Assembly: GCA_001897835.1 (NCBI GenBank)
Contig: MKUN01000002.1
Span: 99,780 to 163,779 of the forward strand
Source of the DNA: Bacteroidetes bacterium 46-16
Lineage (GTDB): Bacteria > Bacteroidota > Bacteroidia > Chitinophagales > Chitinophagaceae
Reading direction: 5' to 3'
Length of the DNA: 64,000 bases
Below the pieces are notes generated by a model. The model was given only the letters and a program-made list of their open reading frames with translations, had not been told where the DNA came from and did not search any database. How positions within the stretch are numbered: the first letter of the stretch is position 1; each line of letters starts with the position of its first letter. This document shows positions 16,668-23,819 of the stretch, in pieces. The position numbers and the translations under genes are program-made.

Positions 16668-18596
16668 TCATTTACTCATAACATTTACCGGGCTTAGGGT
16701 TGGCAATATGATGCGCGATGCGTTGGTGGCCTCATGGTACACTTTAATGGTGGACTTTATAAAGTCATCATCGTAAGCGCGGTATATATTAAGGAACTGC
16801 TGCGGGTTGCGATCTACAAGGGGGAACCAACTGCTTTGCACCTGCACCATGATGCGGTGGCCTTTGCGGAATACATGCGCCACATCGGGCATGGTATATT
16901 TCACCTCGGTCACTTCGCCGGGCTTGAAAGCCTCCGGATCGGACAGGCTATTACGGTAGCGGCCACGCATCACCTCGGCACGCACCAGCATCTGGTAGCC
17001 GCCCATAGGGTAGTCTTTGCCATTACCGGCGCCATCCTTTTTATCATCATAGCTGAAATCGTCGGGGAACACATCTATTAGTTTCACAATAAAATCGGCA
17101 TCGGTGGTGGAGAGCGACACAAAAAGGTCGGCTATTACGGGGCCGCCTATAGTGAGATCATCGGTAAGGGGGCCGCTTTTGTAGACCAGTACATCGGGGC
17201 GGCGCGCTGCAAAGCGCTGATCGTCATCCATATACTCGCGGGTACGATCCCAGTGCACGCCTTCGGCATAGGGCACAGGATTGGCAGGATCGCTAATATA
17301 TTTGTCGCTGGAGTTCTCCATCTCCGGTATCACAAGCGACAGACCATTATTGGGCTGCAGGTAGAAGGAGCGGTTCTTCTTTTCCTCAGGGGGCCATTTA
17401 TCGAAAGTATGCCATTCGTTGGCACCGGTAAAGAATATATTGGCTTCCTTAATATCGGTTATATCTCCTTTATTTTCAAGGTGATAGCGGAAGAAAGGCT
17501 CCTCGATGTGCTTTTGGTAATATTCAGCCGTTTTGCTGCCAAAGCGTATATTGCCCAGGTATTCGCCCGTGGTCTTTGCCCAGGCGCCATGGCTCCAGGG
17601 GCCCATCACCAGCCGGTTATTGTTCTTCGCATCTTTTTCTATGGCTTTGTACAGGTTCCAGGCACCGTAACAATCTTCCGCATCGAAAAGGCCGCCAACC
17701 ACGAGGGTAGCCGTGCCGGGGACAATATGATCTACGAAATTGCGGGGGTTGCGCTTGTACCACCATTTATCATAATCGGGGTGGGTATAAAGGTCTTTCC
17801 AGAAGGCTATGCTGTCGCCCATGAGCTTGCGGAAGTTGCGCAGGCTGCCGGTCTCGAGGTAAAACTTGTAATTATCTTTAGTGCCGTAGTGCTCAAAACC
17901 TTTTACGCCATGCCTGGTAGGTTCGGGGCGGGGCTTACCAAAACCGGAGTAAAAACTGAAACCATCCATGATAAAGAAGGCTCCATTGTGATGAAAGTCA
18001 TCACCTGAAAACCAATCAGTTACAGGCGCTTGCGGACTTACTGCTTTAAGGTTTGGATGACCACAAAGGGCGGCCATAGTGCTGTAGAAGCCAGGGTAGG
18101 AAACGCCGAAAACACCTACATTCCCATTATTATTTTTCACATTATTCACCAGCCAGTCGATGGTATCATATGCATCGGTACTCTCATCTATAGCGCCTTC
18201 TTTCTTGTCGGGGTTGTAGGGGCGTATATCCACAAAATCGCCCTCGCTCATGTAGCGGCCGCGCACATCCTGCAGCACCATGATATAACCGGCTTTGAGG
18301 TAATCCATCCAGTAATAGTTCCAAAAATTTTTGAATGAGTCCTTGCCATAGGGGGCTATGGAATAGGGGGTGCGGCATATGAGTATGGGGTGCAGGCCCT
18401 TGCTGTTCTTAGGGCTGTATATGGCGGTATATAACTGCTTGCCATCGCGCATAGGTATATAGAGCTCCTGCTTGGTATAGTTGCGCCGGGTCCATACAGA
18501 ATCGGCTTTGGTACTGCTGACCTTTGCTTTGGTCTTTGGTTCGGCGAAGGAGCAAAATGCAGCCAGGAGCAGGATGCAGGTAAGGATATGTTTCAT
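16668..18596 (-). CDS. Secreted CocE/NonD-type alpha/beta hydrolase (X-Pro dipeptidyl-peptidase family)
   Basis: 642 residues with a signal peptide (~1-18). The N-terminal alpha/beta-hydrolase domain has the GVSYPG nucleophile elbow (S166), and the C-terminal jelly-roll region matches the PepX_C-type domain. The family includes glutaryl-7-ACA acylases, cocaine esterase and X-Pro dipeptidyl peptidases; substrate cannot be told from sequence, though a periplasmic dipeptidase-like role would suit the proteolytic gene content nearby. The HGAW stretch around residue 340 is a candidate His of the triad. Confidence 0.88.
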   Translation of the reverse strand: MKHILTCILLLAAFCSFAEPKTKAKVSSTKADSVWTRRNYTKQELYIPMRDGKQLYTAIYSPKNSKGLHPILICRTPYSIAPYGKDSFKNFWNYYWMDYLKAGYIMVLQDVRGRYMSEGDFVDIRPYNPDKKEGAIDESTDAYDTIDWLVNNVKNNNGNVGVFGVSYPGFYSTMAALCGHPNLKAVSPQAPVTDWFSGDDFHHNGAFFIMDGFSFYSGFGKPRPEPTRHGVKGFEHYGTKDNYKFYLETGSLRNFRKLMGDSIAFWKDLYTHPDYDKWWYKRNPRNFVDHIVPGTATLVVGGLFDAEDCYGAWNLYKAIEKDAKNNNRLVMGPWSHGAWAKTTGEYLGNIRFGSKTAEYYQKHIEEPFFRYHLENKGDITDIKEANIFFTGANEWHTFDKWPPEEKKNRSFYLQPNNGLSLVIPEMENSSDKYISDPANPVPYAEGVHWDRTREYMDDDQRFAARRPDVLVYKSGPLTDDLTIGGPVIADLFVSLSTTDADFIVKLIDVFPDDFSYDDKKDGAGNGKDYPMGGYQMLVRAEVMRGRYRNSLSDPEAFKPGEVTEVKYTMPDVAHVFRKGHRIMVQVQSSWFPLVDRNPQQFLNIYRAYDDDFIKSTIKVYHEATNASRIILPTLSPVNVMSK

Positions 18597-19148
18597 ATAT
18601 ATACGCTGAAAATGAGGTTTTAAAAGTAGGGAATTTGAGGGAAAATCTTTAAGCCTGCAGGCATAAATACCCGGCTGGAGCTTACCCGGCCTCTGCTTGC
18701 GGAGTTATTAAAAAGCAGAAGTACCCTACAGGACAAATATAATTCATTAAGTTGATTTTCAAATGATTAGGTGAATTTATCTCTATTTTGTTACTTCCGG
18801 TTCACTTCCGGGAGGGTTCCGGTTTATTTCTGCCTGCTTCGGGATATTTCCGGTAGTCATTATTTCCTGTTGCGAGAGGGGCTACCGGCCGAAAAGCAAG
18901 CCAGGAAAGCCATATGCATGATAATAGTTATTTCCTGTTATTACCTGATCTACTTTTGAAGTAAAGCCGGAGTGCTCATCATTCCATGCCGATTTTTTAT
19001 CCTGTATGGTATGCGCAGCGGCGGAGAAAAGCCAAATGCCTATGCAAGATACGAAACTGACGGAGGGGCTTCCAAATTTTAATATCCACATCCAGGATCA
19101 ACTAAGCTAATAGCTATTATCTTAGTTGCCTGAAATATACCATAAGCT
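18597..19148. other. Long intergenic region with phased TTCCGG repeats
   Basis: 552 bases between the divergent hydrolase and His-rich peptide genes. No convincing gene. TTCCGG occurs at 18795, 18806 and 18817 (exact 11-base spacing) and again at 18848. Short frames here are not supported by any recognisable protein feature. Confidence 0.5.
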
Positions 19149-19325
19149 ATGAGATCGAAGATCATCGCGGGCATCCTGGCCCTGGGGCTTTTTGCCGGCA
19201 TCAGCAGCCATGCCATGCCCAGGCACCGCAAACACAGGGGACATCCCAAACACCGGAGCTCGGCCCAGCATAAGCATAGCCATGCGCACAAGCACAGTAC
19301 GGCCCACAAACATAAAAGAAAGTAG
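19149..19325 (+). CDS. Short secreted His/Lys-rich peptide
   Basis: 58 codons from the ATG at 19149 to TAG at 19323-19325. The product has a clear signal peptide (RSKIIAGILALGLFAGISSHA) and a mature part of ~36 residues made almost only of His, Lys, Arg, Ser, Ala and Pro, with clusters such as HKHSHAHKHS. It holds about 14 His residues. Such peptides could bind transition metals or polyanions; that is inference. No similar gene is adjacent. The coding sense is supported by the signal peptide and the strong amino-acid bias; other frames over it are less protein-like. Confidence 0.6.
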   Translation: MRSKIIAGILALGLFAGISSHAMPRHRKHRGHPKHRSSAQHKHSHAHKHSTAHKHKRK

Positions 19326-19714
19326 CCTGAGGCACCAGGGGTAGCAGTAGCAGGGAAGCCGACCACTTTTTGCGACGCTACATTGCTAGGAGCAGCAATA
19401 GGGAATATGGCTAGAGGTGCTTCTGGATCGTTATTATTCTACTTAACATAATGTTAATTATAGAACAAAAAGAAAAACAAGATAAATAGCGGTTACATAA
19501 TCTCCTTACAGTTAAGCAGGTTTAAGGCATCGGGCTATAGTCTATTATACTTGATGCCTGGGATCCTTGAATGCCTTCAGAGAAGGGTTTTATTAACAGC
19601 ACCTGATGCCCTTCGGAACATCAGGAGCAACGGGGGCAGTACTTAGTTCTAAAAAGGAAATACCCAGAAACCATCTCTGAACTCAGGGTACTTGAGGACT
19701 TCCTAACTGTAATC
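19326..19714. other. Intergenic region carrying repeat copy C
   Basis: 389 bases without a believable gene. It holds a 14-base sequence AATTATAGAACAAA (19456-19469) that recurs at 22589-22602 on the far side of the AT-rich island, and the third copy of the double-hairpin repeat at 19571-19635. Confidence 0.5.
19571..19635 (+). repeat. REP-like double-hairpin element, copy C (solo)
   Basis: Same plan as the copies beside the RAYT gene at 9962-10492: first hairpin CCTTCAGAGAAGG (19574-19586, identical to copy B), linker GTTTTATTAACA, stem GCACCTGATG (19599-19608) with CATCAGGAGC (19619-19628) and a 10-base loop. The stem sequence matches copy A, the first hairpin matches copy B. No transposase gene is near, as expected for a dispersed REP. 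Confidence 0.75.
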
Positions 19715-20053
19715 TTAGTAGAACGGTAAATCCTGTACTGATTTACATTCTATAGTAAAGAACAGGTTACTGACAGCATTTCTTGATATCAATATAGCTT
19801 TGACATCAAATTCCTCTTCCTCTTCAAAGTCATCAAGCATATTCGCAATATCTGCTTTTGTATGCTTTAGTGTATTGTGTACTAGCTCAAAATATACATT
19901 AGCGATTCTATTGCCCACTTGTGTAACCTTATCCAATGGCCATATAGTTATATCGTAGATTTTCTGATTATTGTAAGTCTCCCCTATATGCTTAGACAGG
20001 GAATTAGCCAGTTCAATTGCTTTAGATTTTGTAAAGATTTGCTTGTCTGACAT
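19715..20053 (-). CDS. Hypothetical cytoplasmic protein
   Basis: 112 residues, no signal peptide or membrane helix. An acidic run DDFEEEEEFD lies near residues 74-83. Not recognised. Base composition is AT-rich relative to core genes. It diverges from the small gene at 20084 with only 30 bases between the starts, so the two may share a control region. Confidence 0.6.
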   Translation of the reverse strand: MSDKQIFTKSKAIELANSLSKHIGETYNNQKIYDITIWPLDKVTQVGNRIANVYFELVHNTLKHTKADIANMLDDFEEEEEFDVKAILISRNAVSNLFFTIECKSVQDLPFY

Positions 20054-20083
20054 AGTTCAAAGTTTCCTCCAATATACACACAT

Positions 20084-20332
20084 ATGTCAAAAAACAAACT
20101 ACCTCCTGCTACTCAGGTGATCAATGGTGCATTGTACAAAAGGGTTAAAGGCTATACGCAGTATTACATCAATGAGTCAGGTGATGTATGGGGCATCTAT
20201 GAATGCCAGCTACTAAAGGTCTATATGGTTCAAGCTACAAGTTACCGGTATTGCTACCTGTACAGGTATGGTAAGAAAGTACCTAGGGCGCCTGAAGTTA
20301 CTACTTCAGGAAAGGCACAGAAAGCTATCTGA
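20084..20332 (+). CDS. Small hypothetical protein, possibly a decayed NUMOD4-like fragment
   Basis: 82 codons. The pattern YYINESGDVWGI...LLKVYMVQATSYRYCYLYRYGKK loosely resembles the N-terminal NUMOD4 motif found in front of HNH homing endonucleases, but no HNH domain follows in any frame seen. The last ~15 codons run across a perfect 8-base hairpin (20291-20310). It could be the remnant of a mobile gene or a small independent protein. Confidence 0.4.
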   Translation: MSKNKLPPATQVINGALYKRVKGYTQYYINESGDVWGIYECQLLKVYMVQATSYRYCYLYRYGKKVPRAPEVTTSGKAQKAI

Positions 20333-20489
20333 AGGCCGAAAATATGTTCATCGAGGATAGCCCAGGTACAGGTAGTGACTATAAGAATGGCCTGCAGAAT
20401 GGAGTTAAGAAACACTCATAGCCGAAGATCCTACGGAACTTCTTAAAAAAGAATAGGTACAACACTTTACAGTGAGTTGTTAGGTTAGT

Positions 20490-21299
20490 TTATTTCTTAA
20501 ATATTTCATTGACTTCATTTCTACCAATAATGGCAATCACTTTGTTTACCGAACTCAGTGAACTCCAAAACAGCATCAAAATGATGTAATTTAACGCTAT
20601 ATAAATTAGAGGCACTAATGAGAATAAAATAACTAGGACTACAGCTTTGACTTCGATATTGGGTTCCAAAGTGTATTCTAACAATTGTTTTCCAGGAGGA
20701 TTATTAGAAAATATTAAGGCCAAAACAAAAAATAACAAGCAAATCAAAAAGTTTAGAAAAGTGAGAATTATATAATTGTACTTTTTTATCAAATATGGAA
20801 ATATTAAAAACACATAAAAGTAAAATAATACGGAAAACTTCAAGTAGTATAAGATGAAATTATGTATGTAGTTTACACACTCCGGTTCCTTAAATTCTTC
20901 AGCAATTGCAGTAAGCAACACCATTACCACACAAAAGCAACCATTATAGAAAAAAGCAGGGAAAAACCTCTTAGAGACAGTATGTTCTTCATGTGACCTA
21001 TGAATAAAAAAGCTTGAGACATTAAAGCAGATTAAGTTTATTTTTTTAATGCCTTTTAAAAATAACCGGTAAGTCCAACGCTTTATTCTTTGTATCCTTC
21101 GGCTAGCTTCTCCTCGAGGAATTACCATCCTAGAAAATTCCTCAATCCTTGAATTATATAAAATAGCTAATTGCTCCTTGTATTCTAGATGCCCCTTTAA
21201 TTGAACTGCTCCTTTTTCAAAGAAAGAAAACAGGGCAATGCCACCAAAATAAACCTCAGCTAAGAGAGCAAAAAAATGGGAATAGTGATAAAAGTTCAT
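20490..21299 (-). CDS. Unknown multi-pass membrane protein of an AT-rich gene pair
   Basis: 269 residues, strikingly AT-rich. A short N-terminal helix (~8-27) is followed by a basic amphipathic stretch (RIEEFSRM...RRIQRIKRW, ~50-75) and about four membrane helices (~112-133, 146-170, 176-198, 220-248). No family recognised. It starts 11 bases downstream of the gene at 21311-21850 and is surely co-transcribed. Pairing of a small soluble protein with a multi-helix membrane protein in an AT-rich insert is a layout shared with several defence and toxin effector pairs, but nothing in the sequence proves that role. Confidence 0.65.
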   Translation of the reverse strand: MNFYHYSHFFALLAEVYFGGIALFSFFEKGAVQLKGHLEYKEQLAILYNSRIEEFSRMVIPRGEASRRIQRIKRWTYRLFLKGIKKINLICFNVSSFFIHRSHEEHTVSKRFFPAFFYNGCFCVVMVLLTAIAEEFKEPECVNYIHNFILYYLKFSVLFYFYVFLIFPYLIKKYNYIILTFLNFLICLLFFVLALIFSNNPPGKQLLEYTLEPNIEVKAVVLVILFSLVPLIYIALNYIILMLFWSSLSSVNKVIAIIGRNEVNEIFKK

Positions 21300-21310
21300 G
21301 TAAATATTTA

Positions 21311-21850
21311 CTAGGTTATTTCTCCTGCTTTTTCAAAAGCCTCCTGAAATAAATCATCCAGCATTATTGATGTGCTAGAATCATTAAAGCTAAACCAGGC
21401 AAGGTAATTATGGATATCTTTTTCATATCTAAACATTGTCTTATCAAAGACTGAATAATGGAATTCATTTCCTTTATTATCCAATCTGTTTAATAAAATA
21501 GCACCTGCAGCTTCATTTAATTGTTTAAATCTGATATTTTTTCCCTCACGCTTATATTCCTGTAATAGTAAATATGTTTTGGACCTTGGATTGGGGTCAT
21601 GGATAAATAGAATATTAAGTTCAATTCCGTCCCTACTTAGGAAGTTTTTTAAAGACTCAATATAATTGGGCTGATCACTTACATTGCCGTCCAGAGATCC
21701 AAGTAGTAAATTAGCTGAATGTCGTGTATTCTCAAAAAGCGCGGACATTGCTACAGAAGCATGATCAGCACCGGCATTAGGAAGAATATCCGCGGATTTT
21801 TCTGCTGCCTTTACCTTAACTAATTCAATGAATTTTTCGAGCTCATTCAT
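21311..21850 (-). CDS. Unknown soluble protein of an AT-rich gene pair
   Basis: 179 residues from the ATG at 21850 (MNELEKF); the frame stays open to 21919 without protein-like sequence. After a helical N-terminus, the middle (SLKNFLSRDGIELNILFIHD) and the end (FHYSVFDKTMFRYEKD...FSFNDSSTSIMLDDLFQEAF) loosely recall the second half of phospholipase D-like folds, where a FND...L...F tail is common, but no HxK catalytic motif is present. First gene of a two-gene unit with the membrane protein at 20490-21299. Function unknown. Confidence 0.65.
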   Translation of the reverse strand: MNELEKFIELVKVKAAEKSADILPNAGADHASVAMSALFENTRHSANLLLGSLDGNVSDQPNYIESLKNFLSRDGIELNILFIHDPNPRSKTYLLLQEYKREGKNIRFKQLNEAAGAILLNRLDNKGNEFHYSVFDKTMFRYEKDIHNYLAWFSFNDSSTSIMLDDLFQEAFEKAGEIT

Positions 21851-22222
21851 TGTAAAATAACGTTCAAAAATGATACCATAGTATAGAATCTGTAGCCCTA
21901 AAGCTGCCTGTTGATGCACAAAAAAATAAATATTGTTTTAAAATACAAGACTTTAGCAAATATTTTATATATTAAATGTCCACTAACTTGACATAATCCA
22001 TTTGTAATCTCTAGGGGTTGATTAATACTACGTGACAAAATGTCCAATCAGTATAGAAAATATCTATAAGGTAGCCTTTTCGGGTAAATAGACATTCTTT
22101 ATCGCTCTCCTATAGGCAAGCAACCTTGCAGTTTGCACCACTAACGGCTGGCGCACCGGGTTAGATTAACTGTAAATAAAAAGGTGCAATTAAGCACCTT
22201 AACAAGATTTCGATACTGGAGC
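21851..22222. other. AT-rich intergenic stretch upstream of the gene pair
   Basis: No gene is visible. The right end holds the minus-strand terminator at 22181-22200. The rest is low in GC and should contain the promoter of the minus-strand pair, though no exact TAnnTTTG was identified with confidence. Confidence 0.4.
22181..22200 (-). terminator. Rho-independent terminator of the 32-residue peptide gene
   Basis: On the minus strand, AAGGTGC - TTAATT - GCACCTT is followed directly by TTTATTT. It lies 22 bases beyond the stop of the small hydrophobic peptide gene at 22223 and supports a real minus-strand transcript. Confidence 0.75.
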
Positions 22223-22321
22223 TTATTTTATAAGCTTCTCAACAATAGCCAATACAGTAGCTATTATTTGTGCGATAATCACGATTAGCTGCTGCATGGT
22301 TTTCTTGTCCATCTTCTGCAT
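22223..22321 (-). CDS. Tiny hydrophobic helix peptide (32 residues)
   Basis: From the ATG at 22321 to TAA at 22223-22225: a basic N-terminus (MQKMDKK), a single hydrophobic helix (LIVIIAQIIATVLAIV) and a charged end (EKLIK). An internal ATG at 22312 gives 29 residues. Upstream lies an exact TAnnTTTG element (22441-22448, minus) and downstream a good terminator, so the piece looks like a self-contained transcript of ~230 bases. A large hairpin (22337-22369) sits in the leader just before the start. Size and charge pattern resemble type I toxins and the small peptides of Bacteroidota called smalltalk; neither identity is proven. Confidence 0.5.
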   Translation of the reverse strand: MQKMDKKTMQQLIVIIAQIIATVLAIVEKLIK

Positions 22322-22336
22322 GGATTTGAAAATTTG

Positions 22337-22369
22337 AAAGCCTTCGATGCCGCCAGCATCTTAGGCTTT
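22337..22369. other. Leader hairpin before the tiny peptide
   Basis: Stem AAAGCCT..GATGC / GCATC..AGGCTTT with a 5-base loop; on the plus strand it runs into six T. On the minus strand it lies 15 bases ahead of the peptide ATG and overlaps the stop codon of a possible 12-residue leader frame (GFTRGVGNKKA after its Met). It may control translation of the peptide, or act as a plus-strand terminator. Confidence 0.5.
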
Positions 22370-22440
22370 TTTGTTGCCCACACCGCGGGTAAATCCCATC
22401 CAGCATCTCGCCAGTAAAATTATCTTTCTCTTTCACACTA

Positions 22441-22448
22441 CAAATATA
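22441..22448 (-). promoter_or_regulatory. Bacteroidota -7 element (TATATTTG) for the tiny peptide gene
   Basis: Exact TAnnTTTG match on the minus strand, ~120 bases upstream of the peptide start. No clean TTTG is seen at the -33 distance. Confidence 0.5.
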
Positions 22449-22495
22449 ACGCAAATAGTATATCGAAAGTCTCAACAGGCCACGCTGCCACTAGT

Positions 22496-22682
22496 GTTCG
22501 TTCTATAATTGACGTATCGTTAAGTACTTGTGGCTTTACTGAAAAAGTATGCCACTGCGATACTCGCGCCTTCGGTAGCATAACGCAGAATTATAGAACA
22601 AACGTCAATGACGGCCACCGCAGCGATCAAGGTTTAAGATATCCACATTTTACATCTCCTGGTACCAGTTAGGTGCCGGGAG
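22496..22682 (+). ncRNA. Candidate structured RNA or MITE-like element
   Basis: A 15-base inverted repeat (GTTCGTTCTATAATT 22496-22510 with AATTATAGAACAAAC 22589-22603, one mismatch) encloses internal hairpins, the best being GTGGC..TACT / AGTA..GCCAC. About 50 bases later an 11-base stem (22656-22666 with 22672-22682, G-U pairs included) is followed by TTTTAATTTT, a textbook terminator with no protein gene before it on this strand. The combination suggests a ~190-base structured transcript. A small non-autonomous mobile element is the main alternative. No known RNA family was recognised. Confidence 0.35.
22656..22682 (+). terminator. Rho-independent terminator without an upstream protein gene
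   Basis: CTCCTGGTACC - AGTTA - GGTGCCGGGAG, all eleven positions paired with two or three G-U pairs, then TTTT. The preceding plus-strand sequence has no gene, which is the main argument for a non-coding transcript here. Confidence 0.7.
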
Positions 22683-22685
22683 TTT

Positions 22686-22693
22686 TAATTTTG
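22686..22693 (+). promoter_or_regulatory. TAnnTTTG match (TAATTTTG) just before the gene at 22698
   Basis: Exact -7 match overlapping the T-tract of the preceding terminator. Its expected start point falls on the ATG at 22698, implying a leaderless message, initiation at an inner Met, or a chance match in a T-rich tract. Confidence 0.3.
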
Positions 22694-22697
22694 TTAC

Positions 22698-22907
22698 ATG
22701 CAGGTACCGGGCCCTTTGTATGCCAAACTAGAACAGATGCGCTTTTTTGGCTACATTTCAGACAAACAGTACTCAATGATCGTGGCTGCCATAGAAGACG
22801 AACATTGCAGGGTAAAATATGATGTGATACATGGTAAGGATGGTGCTCTTAGCATTACCTGGGAGCTGAAGCTTACGCGCCATTTTGATATAAGCGAAAA
22901 TCCTTAG
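22698..22907 (+). CDS. Small hypothetical protein
   Basis: 69 residues, cytoplasmic, mixed alpha/beta-looking sequence (KLEQMRFFGYISDKQYSMIV...). Not recognised. GC content and codons are closer to the core genes than to the AT-rich island on its left, so it may mark the end of the inserted segment. Met14 is an alternative start. Confidence 0.5.
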   Translation: MQVPGPLYAKLEQMRFFGYISDKQYSMIVAAIEDEHCRVKYDVIHGKDGALSITWELKLTRHFDISENP

Positions 22908-22943
22908 CGGGAAAAGATGCTTAAAAAAGCAGTGATACAAAAT

Positions 22944-23216
22944 TCAATAACAGATCTTGCAGGGCCTATAGCCCAGCTCTTTGGCTTTTGCTTCAGTTAC
23001 ATTGGCTATCTCGTGGCTGCAGCGCTGCAGGCCGTGACAACTGAGGGAATTGTGGTAGGCATAGGCACTACGTGATTCGCAGATGTACACCTGCGGTTGT
23101 TCCTTCTTCTTAACCGGCTGCTGCGGAGCGGGCTTAGTGACGGGCTCTTTCGGGGTTTGCCCCTGGATGCCGAGGGATAAACCAATAAACAAGAGTGTGC
23201 TTAGCAGCTTTCTCAT
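22944..23216 (-). CDS. Small secreted Cys/His-rich protein
   Basis: 90 residues with a signal peptide (~1-19), a Pro/Lys/Gln-rich spacer (~20-42) and a compact C-terminal domain: VYICESRSAYAYH, SLSCHGLQRCSH, then GYRPCKICY. The ordered Cys/His residues match a small metal-binding-like domain that is often attached to Bacteroidota secreted proteins and nucleases (pattern YH..xxC..L......A...GY.PC..C). Zinc binding or disulfides are inferred; the role is unknown. Confidence 0.7.
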   Translation of the reverse strand: MRKLLSTLLFIGLSLGIQGQTPKEPVTKPAPQQPVKKKEQPQVYICESRSAYAYHNSLSCHGLQRCSHEIANVTEAKAKELGYRPCKICY

Positions 23217-23819
23217 ATAAATGGCCTTTCAACAAAGCTATTGGTTAACCTATTAATAATCAAGGGTGAAAACACCCACATATGAAGTGGTTGGTGAGCG
23301 AACAATCACCCCGACCATTCTTTAAGCGGATAGATTGCGTCTTCCCCGCAATAACATCTGTTTGAATGGTCACGCCGAGTTGTTAGCGGGAACGAACATC
23401 CCCCTGGCCCCCTTCGGCTATACGCGGGCTTCCGCACAAGGGGGAAATATTTCGTGCGTTTTGGCCCGCGCACAGAGCACCCTTCGACATGGCTCGGGGT
23501 GACAGCTATGATGTTAGTGTTACAAAAAGGGGGCTGTTTTGTTAGCCACGAACGAACATCCTCCTGCCCCCCTTTCGGCTATGCGCGGGCTTCCGCACAA
23601 GGGGGAAAATATTTCGTGCGTTTTGGCCGGCGCACAGAGCACCCTTCGACATGGCTCGGGCTGACAGCTATGATGTTAGTGTTACAAAAAGGGGGCTGTT
23701 TGTTAGCCACGAACGAACATCCCCCTGACCCCCTTCGGCTATACGCGGGCATCCGCACAAGGGGGAAAATGTATGTGGCCAGTGTACAATAATGTGTGCA
23801 GGCAACCGTTTAATGGAGC
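23217..23819. other. Intergenic region dominated by a tandem repeat array
   Basis: 603 bases; the first ~170 show nothing notable and the rest is the 160-bp array described separately. An apparent 112-codon frame in the array is only the repeat read in one phase. Confidence 0.6.
23389..23775. repeat. 160-bp tandem repeat array (two full units and a partial third)
   Basis: Units begin with AACGAACATC at 23391, 23551 and 23712 (period 160-161). Each carries a C-run/G-run inverted pair (CCCCCTGGCCCCCTTCGG ... CACAAGGGGGA) and a palindromic CACCCTTCGACATGGCTCGG-GGTG piece of the kind often found dispersed between bacterial genes. Units differ by a few substitutions and by homopolymer length. The third unit stops after the AAGGGGGAAAA block. 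Confidence 0.88.

Noticed and set aside
18771..18959. A 62-codon plus-strand frame over the TTCCGG repeats
   Set aside because: No start context, no conserved feature, and it is explained by the phased repeats.
19079..19366. A 95-codon minus-strand frame opposite the His-rich peptide
   Set aside because: Its Cys/Leu/Trp-rich product is the mirror of His/Lys codons; the plus-strand frame has a real signal peptide.
20084..20332. Complete homing endonuclease
   Set aside because: Only a loose NUMOD4-like pattern is visible; no HNH motif follows in any frame.
22239..22475. A 78-codon minus-strand frame across the tiny peptide locus
   Set aside because: It runs through the promoter and hairpin of the peptide transcript and has no protein-like features; the 32-residue frame fits promoter and terminator better.
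23389..23775. CRISPR array
   Set aside because: The repeat period is ~160 bases with no short direct repeats separated by unique spacers, and no cas genes are present.
23454..23792. A 112-codon frame in the 160-bp array
   Set aside because: It is the repeat unit translated twice in the same phase; the units are palindromic non-coding sequence.
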